Part shown: positions 7,377 through 17,573 of the stretch, piece after piece
Numbering within the stretch: position 1 is the first letter of the stretch
Layout: each line of letters opens with the position of its first letter
DNA from: an uncultured Slackia sp.
GTDB lineage: Bacteria > Actinomycetota > Coriobacteriia > Coriobacteriales > Eggerthellaceae
DNA length: 64,000 nucleotides
NCBI RefSeq assembly: GCF_944321625.1
Contig: NZ_CALUMA010000047.1
Span: 1 to 64,000 of the forward strand
Direction: 5' to 3'
Program-made: the position numbers and the translations under genes
Notes under the pieces: generated by a model
The model's input: the letters and a program-made list of their open reading frames with translations, nothing else
Database searches by the model: none
What the model was told of the DNA's origin: nothing

Positions 7377-9077
7377 TTATTCGAATTCAATCTCGGTCAG
7401 AACGCTGTCCTTCGCCAGAGCCTCGCCGACCAGCTGGCCGAACGTAACGCAACGGCTGTGGCTGATGCCGGGGCAATGCACAGGATAGTTCAGACCGAAG
7501 AAGTCGCCCTGAACGTTGCCGATAGCGAACAGGCCAGGAATGGGTTCGTCGTCCTCGGTGCACACCTGGGAGTTGTCGTCCACATGCAGACCCATCGGGA
7601 TGGTCAGCACAGAGCACACAACCGGAGTGGCATAGAACGGAGCAGTCTTAATCTCGGAGAGGAACTGCGCAGGCACATCGAAGCGCACGTCCTTGCCATT
7701 GGCGTAAGCAGTGTTGTACTCGTCGACAGATGCCTGAAGCTTGTCGGCGGGAACGCCCAGCTTCTCGGCCAGCTCTTCGATGGTGTCAGCCTGAATCAGG
7801 CTACCATCCTCAAGGCGCTTCGCCATTTCCTCATCGAGGCCTTCAAGCTGCACATCGTAGTTGGTGGGCCACTGCTGCTTGACATACTTCTCGTAGTCAG
7901 AATCGAAGATAGACCATGCCATATTGCCCGGAGTGTTCATGCGGGCGCTAGTCAGATACGGCTCGAACGGGAGCTCGGCGCCATAGCGCTCGCCATTGCG
8001 GTTAACGGCCAGCCAACTCATCACGAATGCGGTGAGGTTGAAGCTCTTCGAGTCGGGGGTGTACTGATGAACCATAGGAGCAGCGGGGCTCTTGGACAGA
8101 GCGGCACCTGCCCAGCAACCCATCAGAATACCGTCACCCTTGTTACCGTTCTCAGGAGTGTACACATTGCCGTCGGCGCGATTGCAGATGGGAGCCCAGC
8201 AATCGATCATTTCCTGGTTGCCTCCGATGTCGCCGGTGGCCAGAATGACACCCTTCGCAGCGTTGTACTGCACGTGGTTGCCATCAGCGTCGGTCACGAT
8301 GACGCCGGTGATTCCGCTCTCGGCATCGCCCACAAGCTGCTCCGCATGAGTGTTGAAGAAGTATTCGGCGCCATTATCGGTGGCGTTCTTATAAAGAGCC
8401 TCAACAAGATTCCAGTTGCAGGTCTTGCTGTCAGCACGAGTCGAGCCGGGATCGGCGTCGGTCACGAACGACACAGCATCGGGATACACGCGCCAACGCT
8501 CGGGCAGCTCTTCCCATCCATACTTCGCAGTCTTGGACAGAGCGGTCACGGTGTGGACGCCTTGAGCCTCGCACATCTCCTCGATGTAGTCCATAACAGG
8601 GCCGGTCTGCTCCGCCCAGGTGCGAATCAGGTTGTAATTGGTGGTCTGCTGCGACCACAGGAACAGAAGCTTGCAGGCCTCATCGATGTCGATATCGACG
8701 CCGTTGTCCAACTTCCACTTGCTGCCAATAGCGGCAACGTCGATGCCGTGACACTGGATGCCGTCACTCTGCTCGATAACGGCGACCGTAGCGCCATTGC
8801 GAGCAGCAGCCTCAGCTGCAGAGTTGCCGGCAAAGCCGCCACCCACGATTACGATGTCGTAATCCTTGGTCTCAGCCACATCGGAAATGGCCTCAGGCTT
8901 GATTTCCCAGGTGTGGAGCTGCTCACCAGTCTGCGCGGTGGAGGCAGAAGCCGTGGTGCTGCCGCCGTCAGAAGACGTGGAGCCCGACGGGCTGCAACCT
9001 GCCAGAGCAGCACCGGCGGCCACAACGGCACCAGCGGTCAGCGAGCCCTTGAGAAAATTCCTGCGAGAAACGTCCAT
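7377..9077 (-). CDS. Tat-exported FAD-dependent fumarate/urocanate-reductase-like flavoprotein
   Basis: 566 residues. The N-terminus carries a Tat motif (SRRNFLKG) and a lipobox (LAGC, Cys28), so it is probably exported folded and lipid-anchored. The FAD dinucleotide-binding motif is VGGGFAG (about 78-84), with ATVAVIEQ after it. The C-terminal PGISHSRCVTFGQLVGEA segment is typical of the FAD_binding_2 reductase family. There is no FMN-binding or cytochrome domain, so electrons must come from a separate partner not seen here. Family members reduce fumarate, urocanate or other alkenes; the substrate is unknown. The gene lies directly downstream of, and on the same strand as, a LuxR-type membrane regulator, the usual arrangement for inducible respiratory reductases in Eggerthellaceae. 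Confidence 0.85.
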   Translation of the reverse strand: MDVSRRNFLKGSLTAGAVVAAGAALAGCSPSGSTSSDGGSTTASASTAQTGEQLHTWEIKPEAISDVAETKDYDIVIVGGGFAGNSAAEAAARNGATVAVIEQSDGIQCHGIDVAAIGSKWKLDNGVDIDIDEACKLLFLWSQQTTNYNLIRTWAEQTGPVMDYIEEMCEAQGVHTVTALSKTAKYGWEELPERWRVYPDAVSFVTDADPGSTRADSKTCNWNLVEALYKNATDNGAEYFFNTHAEQLVGDAESGITGVIVTDADGNHVQYNAAKGVILATGDIGGNQEMIDCWAPICNRADGNVYTPENGNKGDGILMGCWAGAALSKSPAAPMVHQYTPDSKSFNLTAFVMSWLAVNRNGERYGAELPFEPYLTSARMNTPGNMAWSIFDSDYEKYVKQQWPTNYDVQLEGLDEEMAKRLEDGSLIQADTIEELAEKLGVPADKLQASVDEYNTAYANGKDVRFDVPAQFLSEIKTAPFYATPVVCSVLTIPMGLHVDDNSQVCTEDDEPIPGLFAIGNVQGDFFGLNYPVHCPGISHSRCVTFGQLVGEALAKDSVLTEIEFE

Positions 9078-9214
9078 GATTCCCTCCTTGTTCCCTCATT
9101 CAGAACGGCATGGCGCCTTTCTTTTCTTCGCCATGCGGCACCTTTTGGCGCTGAAGAAACTTTCGAACAAGGAGCGTTGCGTGCGCAACGTGCGAATTAC
9201 CGGATTTTCACAAA

Positions 9215-10696
9215 TCAGGTGTTTCTGCCAATGGCATCAAGCCCATCGTGTGAATCACATGATGGGATGCTGACCAGGCAATCTAATAACTCTTGCCTTC
9301 CATGCACGTCTGCCTTCTGATAGATATGGCGCACATGGGTTCCCACGGTGCTCTCGGAGATACTGAGGTTCTCGGCGATCCACGGCTGAGTCCTGCCCGC
9401 CGCAAGACACTCCAGCACATCGGTTTCCCGCTGAGTAAGGCCCCACCGCTGAGCCCATACTTCAACAGCATTACCCTGAGCGCCCTCTTCGACATCCATT
9501 CCCACCCTGCCGCGACCAAACCTAAACAGGCTCCAGATATCTTCACTTCCCAGCAGCAGCACGATAGCGATCACCATGGCATACCCCACCACCATGGTTT
9601 CTTGCGCGGAATATGCATGACCCGCAGGATTCGCGTTGAGTGCCAGACCGACGCCCAAACCGAGCGCGAGAAATACCGCATCAGCAAGACGCATGACCGC
9701 AATGGTCTTGATTGGCATCTTAGATTGCGAAAATGCTATTTGCGAGAACGCCACCCATTTCAACACGTCGAACACCGTGTAGCCGCCAATGAAAATCGCC
9801 CCGGGAATCCAGAAGACATCCGTACCGTAAAGGAACGCCATAATCATGAATCCCGCAATAATGGCGAGCAGGCCAATACGATACGCAATGCTTGAGCGCA
9901 AAGGATTCATGGCAATAAAACCAAACAAAACGATACCGACAATGCCACGCACCACCTGGATAATCACTCCGCCATTCATAACGCTCTCGGAGAACGATAC
10001 GATGTGCTGGATATATCCGAATCCGAACATAACCAGACAAAGCGCGCAGAGAATGGAAAGCTGCACGCCAAGGTAATTGCGCAGAATACTGTGAACGCCC
10101 CCGGACGAAGGAGGTAATTCAGGGCGTTTTACGTACGCACGACTATCTTTGCCCAATGATGCAAAACACAGCGCCGAAGCAAGCGGCAACAACGCAAAAG
10201 AAAAAGCACGTCCCTCGGGAATCATGAGCAGCAGCGGAATGTCGATGACAATGGCAACCGCGAAACCTCCCGCGAGATACGCCATAGCTGAGACAGCGCC
10301 CTCTTTGCTGTAGATACCGCCCCAAGCAAGTGTGAGAAATCCCATGAACGCCCCACTGAGCAGCGAGCCAAACACGAGTAAAGGAGGACTCATCAGCATA
10401 CCCGAAGCGATACAGAGAAGAGCGCCGCATGTCCCCGCCACGCCCAATCCAACAATGAATCGATTATGGGAGATCGCGCGCATGACCAGAGAACCGCGCG
10501 CTAAAACAAGAATGTACGGAATGATGCTGAGGGAAAACACAAGCATTGTGCACGCTTCCGGCATGATGCCCTTTTGCCCCGGAAAAAATGCACCCATGAA
10601 AAGCGCGTCAAACCAAGCCCAAAACAGCCCCGACCCTAAAAACGCACGAAACCCCGGGCCGCACTTCAGCTGACGAATCACCATATCGTTTTTCAT
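9215..10696 (-). CDS. LuxR-family regulator with polytopic membrane sensor domain
   Basis: 493 residues. Residues about 15-400 contain roughly 12 hydrophobic helices with short loops, and the last 75 residues are a GerE/LuxR helix-turn-helix (LTQRETDVLECLAAG, then STVGTHVRHIYQKA). Such 12-TM LuxR proteins are characteristic of Coriobacteriia and usually adjoin the reductase they control. This one is 137 bp upstream of the flavoprotein gene, so control of that gene is the natural inference. The ligand cannot be predicted. Several ATGs are possible at the 5' end; 10696 is kept because the sequence upstream is GC-poor and non-coding. Confidence 0.86.
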   Translation of the reverse strand: MKNDMVIRQLKCGPGFRAFLGSGLFWAWFDALFMGAFFPGQKGIMPEACTMLVFSLSIIPYILVLARGSLVMRAISHNRFIVGLGVAGTCGALLCIASGMLMSPPLLVFGSLLSGAFMGFLTLAWGGIYSKEGAVSAMAYLAGGFAVAIVIDIPLLLMIPEGRAFSFALLPLASALCFASLGKDSRAYVKRPELPPSSGGVHSILRNYLGVQLSILCALCLVMFGFGYIQHIVSFSESVMNGGVIIQVVRGIVGIVLFGFIAMNPLRSSIAYRIGLLAIIAGFMIMAFLYGTDVFWIPGAIFIGGYTVFDVLKWVAFSQIAFSQSKMPIKTIAVMRLADAVFLALGLGVGLALNANPAGHAYSAQETMVVGYAMVIAIVLLLGSEDIWSLFRFGRGRVGMDVEEGAQGNAVEVWAQRWGLTQRETDVLECLAAGRTQPWIAENLSISESTVGTHVRHIYQKADVHGRQELLDCLVSIPSCDSHDGLDAIGRNT

Positions 10697-10965
10697 GCCG
10701 AGCTTTATTCCCTCCCAAATGCCTCAGCAGACCAGCTTGCTGCACTACGATCCGCCGAACGTAATTCTCTCCCTCTGTGCCTCATATTGTAATTGAAACG
10801 CCATTCGGGATGACCTAGTTAGCACTCCCTTAAACTCGTGTTCCGTGCATTTTGCCCCAAAGCGCACGAAACGCTGCTCGTCCGCCGCGTCCGCGTCGCC
10901 TCAATAGTTTATGCTGACACCGTGACAATGCTCGCATGCTAAGTCAAACAGGCTAAGGAGTAAGC

Positions 10966-11736
10966 ATGGTAGAAGGAAAATGCCCTCTGTGCGGCAAATC
11001 GATTCCCGTCGACCCTCAGACCGATGCGGGAATTTGTCCCTATTGCAGCAATGCGTACGTGACGGCAAAGGCCTTACAGGGACAAAGCTCTACTCCTTCG
11101 CCCAACTCAATCGCAGCGCTTTCGGACAGATGCACAAAGCTTTGCCAAGCGGAGATGTTCAATCAGGCTGCGGAGGCCGCCGAAACCGCAACTCGACTCT
11201 TTCCCGACGATTATCGCTCGTGGGTTCTTCGCATATTCGTGTTCTCTTCTACACCCGACTTCAAAACGCCCTATCCCCAGGATTGGGTGGACAACGCAGC
11301 GAAGCTCTATCGCCTAAGCGACAAGAAAAATCCCCGATTCGAAAAATGGTATGCAGACTATCAACGCTGGCTTCAGCAAGCACAGCGAGCCGTAGATCTT
11401 TGCAACAAGCTCGATGCCAGCCATGCCTTGAGACTCATTGGGTGTTCGCACCTGGAATACGGCCACGCCTCCAGAGAAACCATTCCATGCGGCAATGCAT
11501 TGGACGGCTATCAATCCAAAGAGTACGTTGCCAAGACGCGGTACGGGAGATGGATAGACAGCACGAGGTTCCGCCTCGCACCCTATTGCGGCATTGTGCT
11601 TGATGTGACCTATGGCGAACACGACGGCAGATTCCATAACTTCCAGGAGTGCTTTCAGCGCAAAGCCTATATCGTCGCATTGGAAGGCAATCTGGTTGAC
11701 GCCCTGCCCGAGCTAGAAAGAGCAGCCGGGCGCTAG
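10966..11736 (+). CDS. Zinc-ribbon protein of unknown function
   Basis: 256 residues, one of few plus-strand genes. An AAGGAG ribosome-binding site precedes the ATG. Residues 5-27 form a zinc ribbon (CPLC...CPYC). Residues about 55-90 (QAAEAAETATRLFPDDYRSW) look like a single TPR-type helical hairpin. The remainder, rich in Tyr/Arg, is not recognised. There is no signal peptide or membrane segment. It ends 57 bases before a bidirectional hairpin shared with enolase. I do not know its function. Confidence 0.6.
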   Translation: MVEGKCPLCGKSIPVDPQTDAGICPYCSNAYVTAKALQGQSSTPSPNSIAALSDRCTKLCQAEMFNQAAEAAETATRLFPDDYRSWVLRIFVFSSTPDFKTPYPQDWVDNAAKLYRLSDKKNPRFEKWYADYQRWLQQAQRAVDLCNKLDASHALRLIGCSHLEYGHASRETIPCGNALDGYQSKEYVAKTRYGRWIDSTRFRLAPYCGIVLDVTYGEHDGRFHNFQECFQRKAYIVALEGNLVDALPELERAAGR

Positions 11737-11792
11737 CAACTTACTTGGTTCCCGACGACTCGTCTCCATCGCGAAAAGCACGCAACGCAAAA

Positions 11793-11822
11793 GGCGGCCG
11801 ACCCGAAAGTGGGTCGGCCGCC
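11793..11822. terminator. Bidirectional terminator between enolase and the zinc-ribbon gene
   Basis: GGCGGCCGACCC and its exact complement flank a 6-nt loop (12-bp stem). The minus-strand side runs into TTTTGCG, so it fits best as the enolase terminator. It also lies just past the convergent zinc-ribbon gene. Confidence 0.85.
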
Positions 11823-11934
11823 CTCTTGATGCGCCTCTAGCATAAAGCCCCGCTGCGAGAATCACTGCCGCGACGCTCTGGCTTTATTCCCGAGCCCGCA
11901 CGCCATGCCTCGCGTCCAAGGCCACAGCTCGCAT

Positions 11935-13290
<1,356 letters not shown>

Positions 13291-13337
13291 TCAACGCCTT
13301 TTGCGCGCCCATCCATGCCAAGCGCACGGATAATGCG

Positions 13338-13345
13338 ATTGTATA
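13338..13345 (-). promoter_or_regulatory. Candidate -10 element of enolase
   Basis: Minus strand TATACAAT preceded by TGTGG, a good -10 with partial extended -10. It would give a leader of roughly 105 nt before the enolase start. Confidence 0.5.
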
Positions 13346-13439
13346 CCACACTCCCGGCAGCCGCGCACGCGTGTAGGCGGGCGGACACCACAAGGCGCAT
13401 GATTGGCACATTCGAGTTGACCATTCACCCTAGCTGACG

Positions 13440-13900
13440 GCCGGACATCGTGCCCCATAAGATCAATGCGGATGAATTTTGCCTTAAATGCACATGCGGG
13501 GCGCGGTCCTGCTGAAAAATGCCTTATCTGTACTGCATCAATTCACTTAGTATCTTTCGCCTTGCTCGCCAATATCAGCCTCTTCTGCATAATCCCAGTT
13601 CACGCGTTTGGAATCTATTCATCTCAATACGCTCTGCAACCAATCCGGCGTTTTCACGAGTACATATAAGTGATTTTTCAGCATCCACCCCGCAAAAGCA
13701 TGCACATAAGCTCTTTTTCAACATCTCGTTTCGTATGATTCCTCACCCCGGTGCTCATCAAAACGCTCCACCCGCCTCCGATGCTCGTCAGTGCTCGCCA
13801 ACGTGCCCCAGCCGCCCTTGACGCTCACCAGTGCGCTCCAATCGCTCAGCGCTCACGCATTATTGACCATTCCCATGCTCGCCAAGTAAGCCCCATACTG
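13440..13900. other. Non-coding gap with clustered GAGC motifs
   Basis: No credible gene between the enolase promoter and the end of the nuclease-like gene. On the minus strand, about 13750-13880 contains nine GAGC tetranucleotides in contexts like TGGCGAGCA and GGTGAGCG, spaced irregularly (7-30 nt). Base composition is poorer in GC than in the flanking housekeeping genes. Confidence 0.5.
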
Positions 13901-14986
13901 TCATCGACTACACATCGCTCTGTCTTTGATCCTGACGGACTGGAGATAATCACCTTTCAGCAAGTTTCTCAGCCTTTCGTTTCTCTTCTTGAAATCGCTC
14001 ACTCCTGGCTGAAGCCTGAACTTAAGTTCTTGCCGAAGACCATTAACTAGATCCCAGAATTTCAGCGATGAAGACATCGTCACACGCGTCGCAACGTGAA
14101 CCGAATATCCCGACGCAGCCAATATCCTCGCCTTTCTTGCATCCTTCTCGACACCCTCACGAGTGAAATGAGTTTCGTCTCCGTGATACTCAAGAATGAC
14201 CTTTCCAGCATCTCCCCAAACCAAGTCACATTCAAAGTAAGGCAGTCCGCGCGCATCCCAGCGCACTCCACCGCCAGATGGAACAAGAGACGGATCAATG
14301 AAAATCGGACAATTGAGAGCGGGCTTAGGCATTGAGCAGCCTCCCAATCGATACGGCAAGGTGAGCGCCATCGTCAAAGACGATTCCATCGGGGAGCGGC
14401 TTCTCTCGATAATATAGGGGAGGGCTCTCGTGGCTACTTTGATGCCTTTCAATGCGCGAACATGTTTGAAGTCTTGAAGCTGTTCGATATACGTCGACAG
14501 GTTTGCGACAGTGGTCAGAGGCGAACGGCGCGCCAAGTTCCTCTTTTCACCTCGCAATGTCGGACTGTTTTCGCCCAAGGATGCATCAAGGGCAAGTGGC
14601 TCACGCGAAAATATGCCACAGAGCATCATTCCGAAGTGAATCAGCTGTTCGACCGTGAGATGTCGTGCCATTTCTACATAGCTCAATTCAGGAGACACGA
14701 CGAATGTATCGTCTGCAATTTGGAATAATGAACCAGGCGGAAGCTCCCCCGAATGAACGTGGCACACCCCCTCCTTAAGCGTACGCCTCAACTCAGGTTT
14801 CGTAACAAGCACATGAAGCCTATCGAATGCGCACTTCGGCAGAAATCTTTTCATTCTCTCGATATCACGCTCGCAAAGGGGCGAGTCGAGACATGTCGAC
14901 AAACCCCGTCGAGCATTCGGGTACGACGCGGAATGATACGACTCCCAGAAAAGCGCAGCGGATATGTCTGAAAGAATGATCGCCAT
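13901..14986 (-). CDS. Orphan PD-(D/E)xK-nuclease-like protein, copy 1
   Basis: 361 residues from the ATG at 14986, chosen by alignment with the paralogue at 38934-39962 (both begin with a short stretch then FW near residue 13). The two share SPELS.-EM, LCG, RSRSPME, LPY..GG..-P.P.LN and FECDLVW. The last block, with Asp254 in ECDLVW and Glu266 in VILEYHGDETH, resembles the D...ExH/Q core of Vsr/DUF559-type restriction-endonuclease folds; a conserved DARK follows. No methylase, toxin or transposase is adjacent. The gene is less GC-rich than its neighbours, suggesting transfer. An 11-nt repeat array lies upstream. No strong ribosome-binding site is visible. Nuclease activity is an inference from motif spacing. 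Confidence 0.65.
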   Translation of the reverse strand: MAIILSDISAALFWESYHSASYPNARRGLSTCLDSPLCERDIERMKRFLPKCAFDRLHVLVTKPELRRTLKEGVCHVHSGELPPGSLFQIADDTFVVSPELSYVEMARHLTVEQLIHFGMMLCGIFSREPLALDASLGENSPTLRGEKRNLARRSPLTTVANLSTYIEQLQDFKHVRALKGIKVATRALPYIIERSRSPMESSLTMALTLPYRLGGCSMPKPALNCPIFIDPSLVPSGGGVRWDARGLPYFECDLVWGDAGKVILEYHGDETHFTREGVEKDARKARILAASGYSVHVATRVTMSSSLKFWDLVNGLRQELKFRLQPGVSDFKKRNERLRNLLKGDYLQSVRIKDRAMCSR

Positions 14987-15079
14987 ACATGGAAGGCTAG
15001 TCCCTCGACGTTTTTCTCTCGCACAGCACCGACATTCTCCATAGTTGCCCACAGATTTGTTACCGTCACGTTTTACCTG

Positions 15080-15165
15080 GTCAGAAACGGGTCAGAAATA
15101 GGCAAGAAAACCGCAAGGTTGTGAGGGAATACTGGCAAGTTAGGAGCACGAACCGCAAGGTCACA
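15080..15165 (-). repeat. Degenerate 11-nt tandem array upstream of nuclease-like gene 1
   Basis: Eight consecutive units, seven of 11 nt and one of 9 nt. On the plus strand they read GTCAGAAACGG, GTCAGAAATAG, GCAAGAAAACC, GCAAGGTTGTG, AGGGAATACTG, GCAAGTTAGGA, GCACGAACC, GCAAGGTCACA. In the sense of the gene the units end in CTTGC or CTGAC. The array ends 94 bp before the proposed start codon. Confidence 0.65.
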
Positions 15166-15186
15166 CCACTCTGACGGGTCGAACCA

Positions 15187-16032
15187 TCAGAGCGCTATTC
15201 CCAACATAACGATTACTGCGCAAGCGAAAACCGTAGCGACAACATCGCCTGCACCGAGGCGCTCGTCGCCGTGCAGGCTGGTGCGGCGAGCGGCGCTTCC
15301 GTAACAGCGCGCCTCCATTGCCTGGGCGAGCGCGCCGGCGCGGCGAAACAAACCCACCAGCATGGGCACCAGAACGTTGCCCCATAACCGCACGCGGGCA
15401 ATTGCGCCGCCTTCGTCAAGCTGGGCGCCTCGGCTGCGCTGGGCGTTGGCAACGCGCTTGAATTCCTCCATGCCCGCCGGAATGAATCGCAGCGCAATGG
15501 AGAACATGGTGGCTATGTCGTCGACGGGCACGTGCAGAGCGCGCAGCGGACGACCAAACGAAGAGAACGCGCGCACGAACTGCGAGTCGTCATAGGAGAA
15601 CGCCACGGCAAGCGTGGCAAGCGCCAGCAAAAGAATGCGAAGGGCGTAGAAAAAGCCCTCATCGATGCCCTGGGGAATATGCGCGACCACGGTAAACGCC
15701 AATATGAATAGAAGTGGAATGATGCTCTTGAGGATTTGCCCGATATGCACCCCCATGGCGCCGAGCACCGCAGCAACTATAAGGGCGAATGTCGCCATGC
15801 CCACCCACGTATCCACCAAGAACACCGCTATGCAATACGCGAGGGTGGCAACGATGGAAATCCGCGGGTCAGGACGTAGCCCACGCCGGCGACCCTGGTA
15901 GCCCTGAGGAGCATCGGACGTATCGGGGTCGCGCGACAAGTCACATCCGACGGCAGAGGCATCATCAAGAGAAATGGCGCTTTGCGCGTTAAGCGAACGG
16001 TGCGAAACGATATGTTCTTTCGAAATCGGCAT
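15187..16032 (-). CDS. ECF transporter T component (EcfT/CbiQ family)
   Basis: 281 residues from ATG 16032; the longer frame to 16173 lies in a structured leader. EcfT is the membrane coupling subunit linking ATPases to substrate-binding S components for vitamin or metal uptake. About five to six hydrophobic helices lie after residue 50. The two diagnostic coupling-helix motifs are present as ANAQRSRGA and AMEARCYG (the Ala-Arg-Gly X-R-X motifs). Unusually, no EcfA or S gene adjoins it, so the solute cannot be inferred. The N-terminal 45 residues are hydrophilic and poorly conserved in style. No ribosome-binding site is clear. Confidence 0.82.
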   Translation of the reverse strand: MPISKEHIVSHRSLNAQSAISLDDASAVGCDLSRDPDTSDAPQGYQGRRRGLRPDPRISIVATLAYCIAVFLVDTWVGMATFALIVAAVLGAMGVHIGQILKSIIPLLFILAFTVVAHIPQGIDEGFFYALRILLLALATLAVAFSYDDSQFVRAFSSFGRPLRALHVPVDDIATMFSIALRFIPAGMEEFKRVANAQRSRGAQLDEGGAIARVRLWGNVLVPMLVGLFRRAGALAQAMEARCYGSAARRTSLHGDERLGAGDVVATVFACAVIVMLGIAL

Positions 16033-16047
16033 TCGCCCAGTATAAAA

Positions 16048-16069
16048 GAAGGAGACCGAAGCCTCCTTC
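16048..16069 (-). promoter_or_regulatory. UUCG hairpin with U tract in the ecfT leader (possible attenuator)
   Basis: Minus strand GAAGGAGGC-TTCG-GTCTCCTTC, 9 bp with one G-U pair, followed by TTTTATA and then the ATG at 16032. A second stem, CCCGT/ACGGG, spans 16078-16101 just upstream. This is an intrinsic-terminator shape inside a 5' leader. No known riboswitch class is recognisable. Confidence 0.5.
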
Positions 16070-16255
16070 CGAAATGACCCCGTCATAGGTTCTACCACGG
16101 GTTTTCTATGGTGCAAACATCCAACAATTCGTTCACGCAACCCATCGTTCATCGGCCCACATCGCACAACCACGAATTAATGTGAAACCGACAATACGAG
16201 ACAGCTGTCAAAGCACCCATCGTTTGGCAACGTGTCAGACAAAGGGCGAAACGCG

Positions 16256-16630
16256 CTATTTCTCTTCGTCCTTCTTGGTGATGCGCTCGACGGTAGCCTT
16301 GGTGGCATCAGCCGCACGATCGGCCACTTCCTTGGTGGCGTCGACCGTTTTCTCGGCAACGCTCGAGGTCACGTCCATGACCTTTTCGGCGGCCGACTTG
16401 GTAGCGTCCATCGCCTTCTCAGCTGCAGCCTTCGCATCGTCCATGACCTCGGGGAAGTTTTTCTGAGCCTGGTCAAGAAGCTCCTCGGTCTTCGCCTTCG
16501 CGCTTTCCATGACAACGGGAGCCTGCTCCTGAACAGCGTCGATGACCTTGTCGCCGGCGGCTTTCATCTCGCCCGCGAACTCCTGCGCCTTGTCGATGGC
16601 ATCGTTGATAAGCTTACCCATCTCAGACAT
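16256..16630 (-). CDS. Small amphipathic-helix repeat protein (LEA/apolipoprotein-like)
   Basis: 124 residues, almost entirely Ala/Lys/Glu/Asp with no Trp. From about residue 45 it is an 11-residue-type repeat (KAAAEKAMDATKSAAEK, then VMDVTSSVAEKTVDATKEVAD), giving a long amphipathic helix like LEA group 3 or YtxH-type proteins. There is no signal peptide or membrane segment. An AAGGAGG ribosome-binding site lies before the ATG. It is probably a stress or envelope-associated scaffold; the exact role is unknown. It is separated from rplQ by a terminator, so it is transcribed on its own. Confidence 0.7.
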   Translation of the reverse strand: MSEMGKLINDAIDKAQEFAGEMKAAGDKVIDAVQEQAPVVMESAKAKTEELLDQAQKNFPEVMDDAKAAAEKAMDATKSAAEKVMDVTSSVAEKTVDATKEVADRAADATKATVERITKKDEEK

Positions 16631-16943
16631 GATGCCCTCCTTATGATAGTGCGGGCGAAAACCAATGAACCTCGCTCGCGTTGATCCCGATTTCGGGCTT
16701 TCCCTTATCCTACCACGTCGGCGGACGCAAACGGAGTGCAGGACTGCACCGCATCAATCGGTTGCCATGACGTTGCCGATACGTGCTTTATCCGCACCTG
16801 CAACAGCAGAAGGCCGCCAGCACCCCAGGCAGACGCGAAGAGCAAGCGTAGCGTGTTTTAGATACGTAGGCTTGACCAACGCGGCTAGATGGGGCACATG
16901 GCGGCCTTGCAACGGCACAAGCGCCTTCGAGGCGCGACATACA

Positions 16944-16972
16944 AAAACGCCGCCCCAAACGGACGGCGTTTT
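16944..16972 (-). terminator. Terminator of the rplQ operon
   Basis: AAAACGCCG pairs exactly with CGGCGTTTT around an 11-nt loop; A/T ends make it bidirectional in shape. It lies 20 bases beyond the rplQ stop. The remaining gap to the LEA-like gene (16631-16943) holds no gene, only a small stem GCGCC-TTCGA-GGCGC near 16921. Confidence 0.85.
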
Positions 16973-16991
16973 GCAAGTAAAAGAGTTCAGG

Positions 16992-17555
16992 CTATTCGGC
17001 CTTCTTCTCCTCCTCGGCGGGAGCCTCAGCAGCCTCGGTCTCGGCGGCTTCCTCAGCCTTGGCCTCGTCAGCGGCCTCGACCTCTTCCACCTTCTCCTCA
17101 GCAGCCTCTTCGACCTTTTCCTCCTCGGCCTTGGCGACCTTCTTGGGAGCGGCCTTCTTGGCGGGAGCCTCGGTCTTCTCAGCCTTCTTGGCCACGGGCT
17201 CGGTCACGAGCTCCATGATGACCATAGGGGCGTTGTCGCCCTTGCGGGGACCGAGCTTCATGATGCGGGTGTAACCGCCCTGGCGGTCGGCCCACATGCC
17301 CTGCTCGACCTTGGCGAACACCTCACGCACCAGTTCCTTGTCGCCCAGCTTGGCGATGGCCAGACGGCGAGAGTGCAGGTCGCCACGCTTGGCCCAGGTG
17401 ATGATGCGGTCCACGTCGGGACGGATTTCCTTGGCGCGCGACTCAATGGTCTTGATACGGTCATTGAGGAACAGCGCCTGAACCAAGGACTTCTTCATGG
17501 CCTTGGTGTGGGCGGCATCGGTGCCCAGCTTGCGGCCCTTCTTGTAATGCCTCAT
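16992..17555 (-). CDS. rplQ: 50S ribosomal protein L17 with acidic C-terminal extension
   Basis: 187 residues. The first about 118 residues are standard bacterial L17 (MRHYKKGRKLGTD, then TIESRAKEIRPDVDRIITWAKRGDLHSRR in pieces). The last about 65 residues are a low-complexity Ala/Glu/Lys tail, making the protein about half again longer than the E. coli form. GAGGAG precedes the start. It is the last gene of the alpha operon, 19 bases after rpoA. Confidence 0.96.
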   Translation of the reverse strand: MRHYKKGRKLGTDAAHTKAMKKSLVQALFLNDRIKTIESRAKEIRPDVDRIITWAKRGDLHSRRLAIAKLGDKELVREVFAKVEQGMWADRQGGYTRIMKLGPRKGDNAPMVIMELVTEPVAKKAEKTEAPAKKAAPKKVAKAEEEKVEEAAEEKVEEVEAADEAKAEEAAETEAAEAPAEEEKKAE

Positions 17556-17573
17556 CGGTAAATCTCCTCGTAG

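Noticed and set aside
16040-16200. Known riboswitch in the ecfT leader (cobalamin, TPP, FMN, preQ1, THF)
   Set aside because: None of the conserved core motifs of these classes was found; only generic hairpins.
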